A stretch of 6,732 nucleotides of DNA, from the NCBI GenBank assembly GCA_026991005.1, contig JALXCH010000465.1:1-6732 (forward strand), in the 5' to 3' direction. The translations under genes were made by a program, and so were the position numbers. Below the pieces are notes generated by a model that worked only from the letters and a program-made list of their open reading frames with translations, did no database searches and was not told the DNA's origin. Positions 5,670-6,732 of the stretch are shown here, piece after piece. Position 1 is the first letter of the stretch, and the number at the start of each line of letters is the position of its first letter. The DNA is from Calditrichia bacterium. GTDB taxonomy: Bacteria > Calditrichota > Calditrichia > RBG-13-44-9.

Positions 5670-6068
5670 TTATCCCTCCATCACCTTAACCCACAGCTTC
5701 CGATGCCGTGGCCCATCGAATTCGCAAAAATAAATTCCCTGCCAGGTGCCCAGTTGAATCTGACCGTTTTCAATAATCACCGTAAGCGAGGGTCCCACCA
5801 GAGAGGATTTAATGTGTGCAGCAGAGTTTCCTTCCAGATGGTGGTAATTGTCGTTAAAAGGGATAACTTTGTTCAGTTCCATTAAAATATCGTGCACCAC
5901 ACTGGGATCCGCATTTTCGTTGATCGTCACACCGGCTGTGGTATGAGGGACAAAAATGTGGCACACTCCAGACTTAACCCCGCTCTCCCGCACCACCTGC
6001 TGAATTTCGCGGGTCACATCCACAAATTCAGTTCGAGAATGGGTGGGTACACTCAGTTTAACCAGCAT
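5670..6068 (-). CDS. yjbQ: YjbQ/UPF0047-family protein
   Basis: This is a complete 132-residue member of the YjbQ family, small trimeric cytoplasmic proteins; E. coli YjbQ has been reported to have weak thiamine-phosphate synthase activity, and the physiological role is unsettled. The family core is intact: HTTAGVTINENAD (42-54), HHLEGNSAAHIKSSLVG (76-92) and LGTWQGIYFCEFDGPRHR (106-123). The conserved His residues and Glu form a likely metal/ligand site. The length is normal for the family. The start is fixed by AGGGAG (plus-strand 6075-6080), 6 nt upstream of the ATG. The gene is 83 nt downstream of alr in the same direction and converges with the SDR gene across the repeat-rich gap. Confidence 0.93.
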   Translation of the reverse strand: MLVKLSVPTHSRTEFVDVTREIQQVVRESGVKSGVCHIFVPHTTAGVTINENADPSVVHDILMELNKVIPFNDNYHHLEGNSAAHIKSSLVGPSLTVIIENGQIQLGTWQGIYFCEFDGPRHRKLWVKVMEG

Positions 6069-6074
6069 GGCAAT

Positions 6075-6080
6075 CTCCCT
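6075..6080 (-). promoter_or_regulatory. Ribosome binding site for yjbQ
   Basis: On the minus strand this reads AGGGAG, 6 nt before the ATG at 6068. The AT-rich sequence upstream (to 6151) could hold a promoter, but no convincing -35/-10 pair stands out. Confidence 0.7.
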
Positions 6081-6151
6081 TTTTCTGTTTTTCGAAATTT
6101 AGAATAAAGAATTTTCTTCGGGCAATCTCATTTTATTTTCTACCACCAAAT

Positions 6152-6732
6152 TCAATCCACCACAAATCGGGGAATCCCCCAATTGATGCGGGTAACAAAT
6201 TCGTAATTGATGGTTCCCACCAGAGACGCCAGATGCTCGGCCGTGATGCGTTCCCGACCCTGCTGTCCCAGAAGAACCACTTCTTCCTCCAGTTCAACCC
6301 CGGGAATATCGGTAATATCCACCATCATCAGGTTCATACAAATGCGTCCCCGTACCGGTGCCCGCTGTCCTTTAATGAGCACATAACTCTGGTTGCTTAA
6401 ACGGCGGTCGTACCCATCGGCATATCCCACCGGCAGTACCGCAATGCGAGAATCGCGAGTGGTCTGGTAGGTGCAGCCGTACCCGATGCACTGGCCCCGG
6501 CGCACTGTTTTGAGCTGAGTCACCCGGGTCTTCCAGGTAAGCACCGGGGCCAGCAGCCGCTCGTCCCCGGTTTGATGAATGGTTTTGTAGGAAACCAGGG
6601 TTTCCCGCGATGGCCACAAACCGTACTGGCTGATCCCCAGCCGTACCATGTCGAAATGGGTCTCCCGAAAAAGTAAAATTGCAGCCGAGCAAGCCGTATG
6701 TTGCCGGAGGTTAGGAAATCCCCTCTGGCGAA
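6152..6732 (-). CDS. alr: Alanine racemase, C-terminal part (5' end outside window)
   Basis: The frame stays open to the right edge, so about 193 codons are visible. Alanine racemase is a PLP enzyme that makes D-alanine for peptidoglycan in the cytoplasm. Visible marks, from N to C, are HTACSAA (plus-strand about 6680-6700), HFDMVRLGISQYGLWPS, GYGCTY, VGYADGYDRRLSN with the presumed catalytic base Tyr at plus 6422-6424, APVRGRICMN, VVLLGQQG, and the terminal GTINYEFVTRINWGIPRF. The PLP-binding Lys of the N-terminal barrel lies beyond the edge. In RICMN, Asn (plus 6332-6334) occupies the position that is Asp in many homologues. The MVRLG methionine at 6649 is internal and not a start, because racemase sequence continues upstream of it. 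The C-terminus is complete. Confidence 0.95.
   Translation of the reverse strand, partial: RQRGFPNLRQHTACSAAILLFRETHFDMVRLGISQYGLWPSRETLVSYKTIHQTGDERLLAPVLTWKTRVTQLKTVRRGQCIGYGCTYQTTRDSRIAVLPVGYADGYDRRLSNQSYVLIKGQRAPVRGRICMNLMMVDITDIPGVELEEEVVLLGQQGRERITAEHLASLVGTINYEFVTRINWGIPRFVVD

Noticed and set aside
5625..5885. 86-codon plus-strand open frame opposite yjbQ
   Set aside because: It is a mirror of the well-conserved yjbQ coding sequence.
6085..6151. Possible minus-strand promoter for yjbQ (TTGCCC with AT-rich sequence downstream)
   Set aside because: A -10-like hexamer at standard spacing is poor, and co-transcription from alr is equally possible.

Overview
The window starts inside one gene and ends inside another. 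It appears to come from a Gram-negative bacterium, because it encodes an outer-membrane TonB-dependent receptor with a signal peptide. Base composition is moderate by eye, and most genes have clear purine-rich ribosome binding sites. The intergenic repeats resemble decayed repeat families that I recall from environmental Gram-negative phyla (FCB-type groups, Deltaproteobacteria). That impression is weak taxonomic evidence, so I do not assign a phylum.

Region 1 (about 2-4194, plus strand) is a compact five-gene operon. It holds the C-terminal part of a MobA-like nucleotidyltransferase, a six-helix membrane protein resembling an ECF-transporter substrate-binding (S) component, a short EcfT/CbiQ-like transmembrane protein, a BtuB/CirA-like TonB-dependent receptor, and a THEP1-type P-loop NTPase. 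Three of the four junctions overlap (14, 4 and 4 nt) and the fourth gap is 45 nt. The set reads as a route for a scarce nutrient from the outer membrane (receptor) through the inner membrane (S plus T) to cytoplasmic nucleotide chemistry (MobA-like enzyme, NTPase). The substrate cannot be read from the sequence. A molybdenum/tungsten cofactor link (from MobA) and a corrinoid link (from the receptor type) are the two hypotheses worth testing. No ABC ATPase (EcfA) is present in the window. This cassette is the most interesting content.

Region 2 (4245-5093, plus) is a complete short-chain dehydrogenase/reductase of the retinol-dehydrogenase-like type, 50 nt after the NTPase gene and with its own strong ribosome binding site.

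Region 3 (5094-5669) is a convergent intergenic stretch with no credible gene. It is filled with decayed repeats: three tandem 9-nt units, two diverged copies of a roughly 67-nt sequence offset by exactly 107 nt (one with a hairpin), a long-loop inverted repeat, and a GC-rich hairpin that may terminate minus-strand transcription.

Region 4 (5670-6732, minus strand) contains a complete YjbQ/UPF0047-family gene, and upstream of it the 3' part of an alanine racemase gene that runs off the right edge. The two are 83 bp apart in the same direction and may be co-transcribed.
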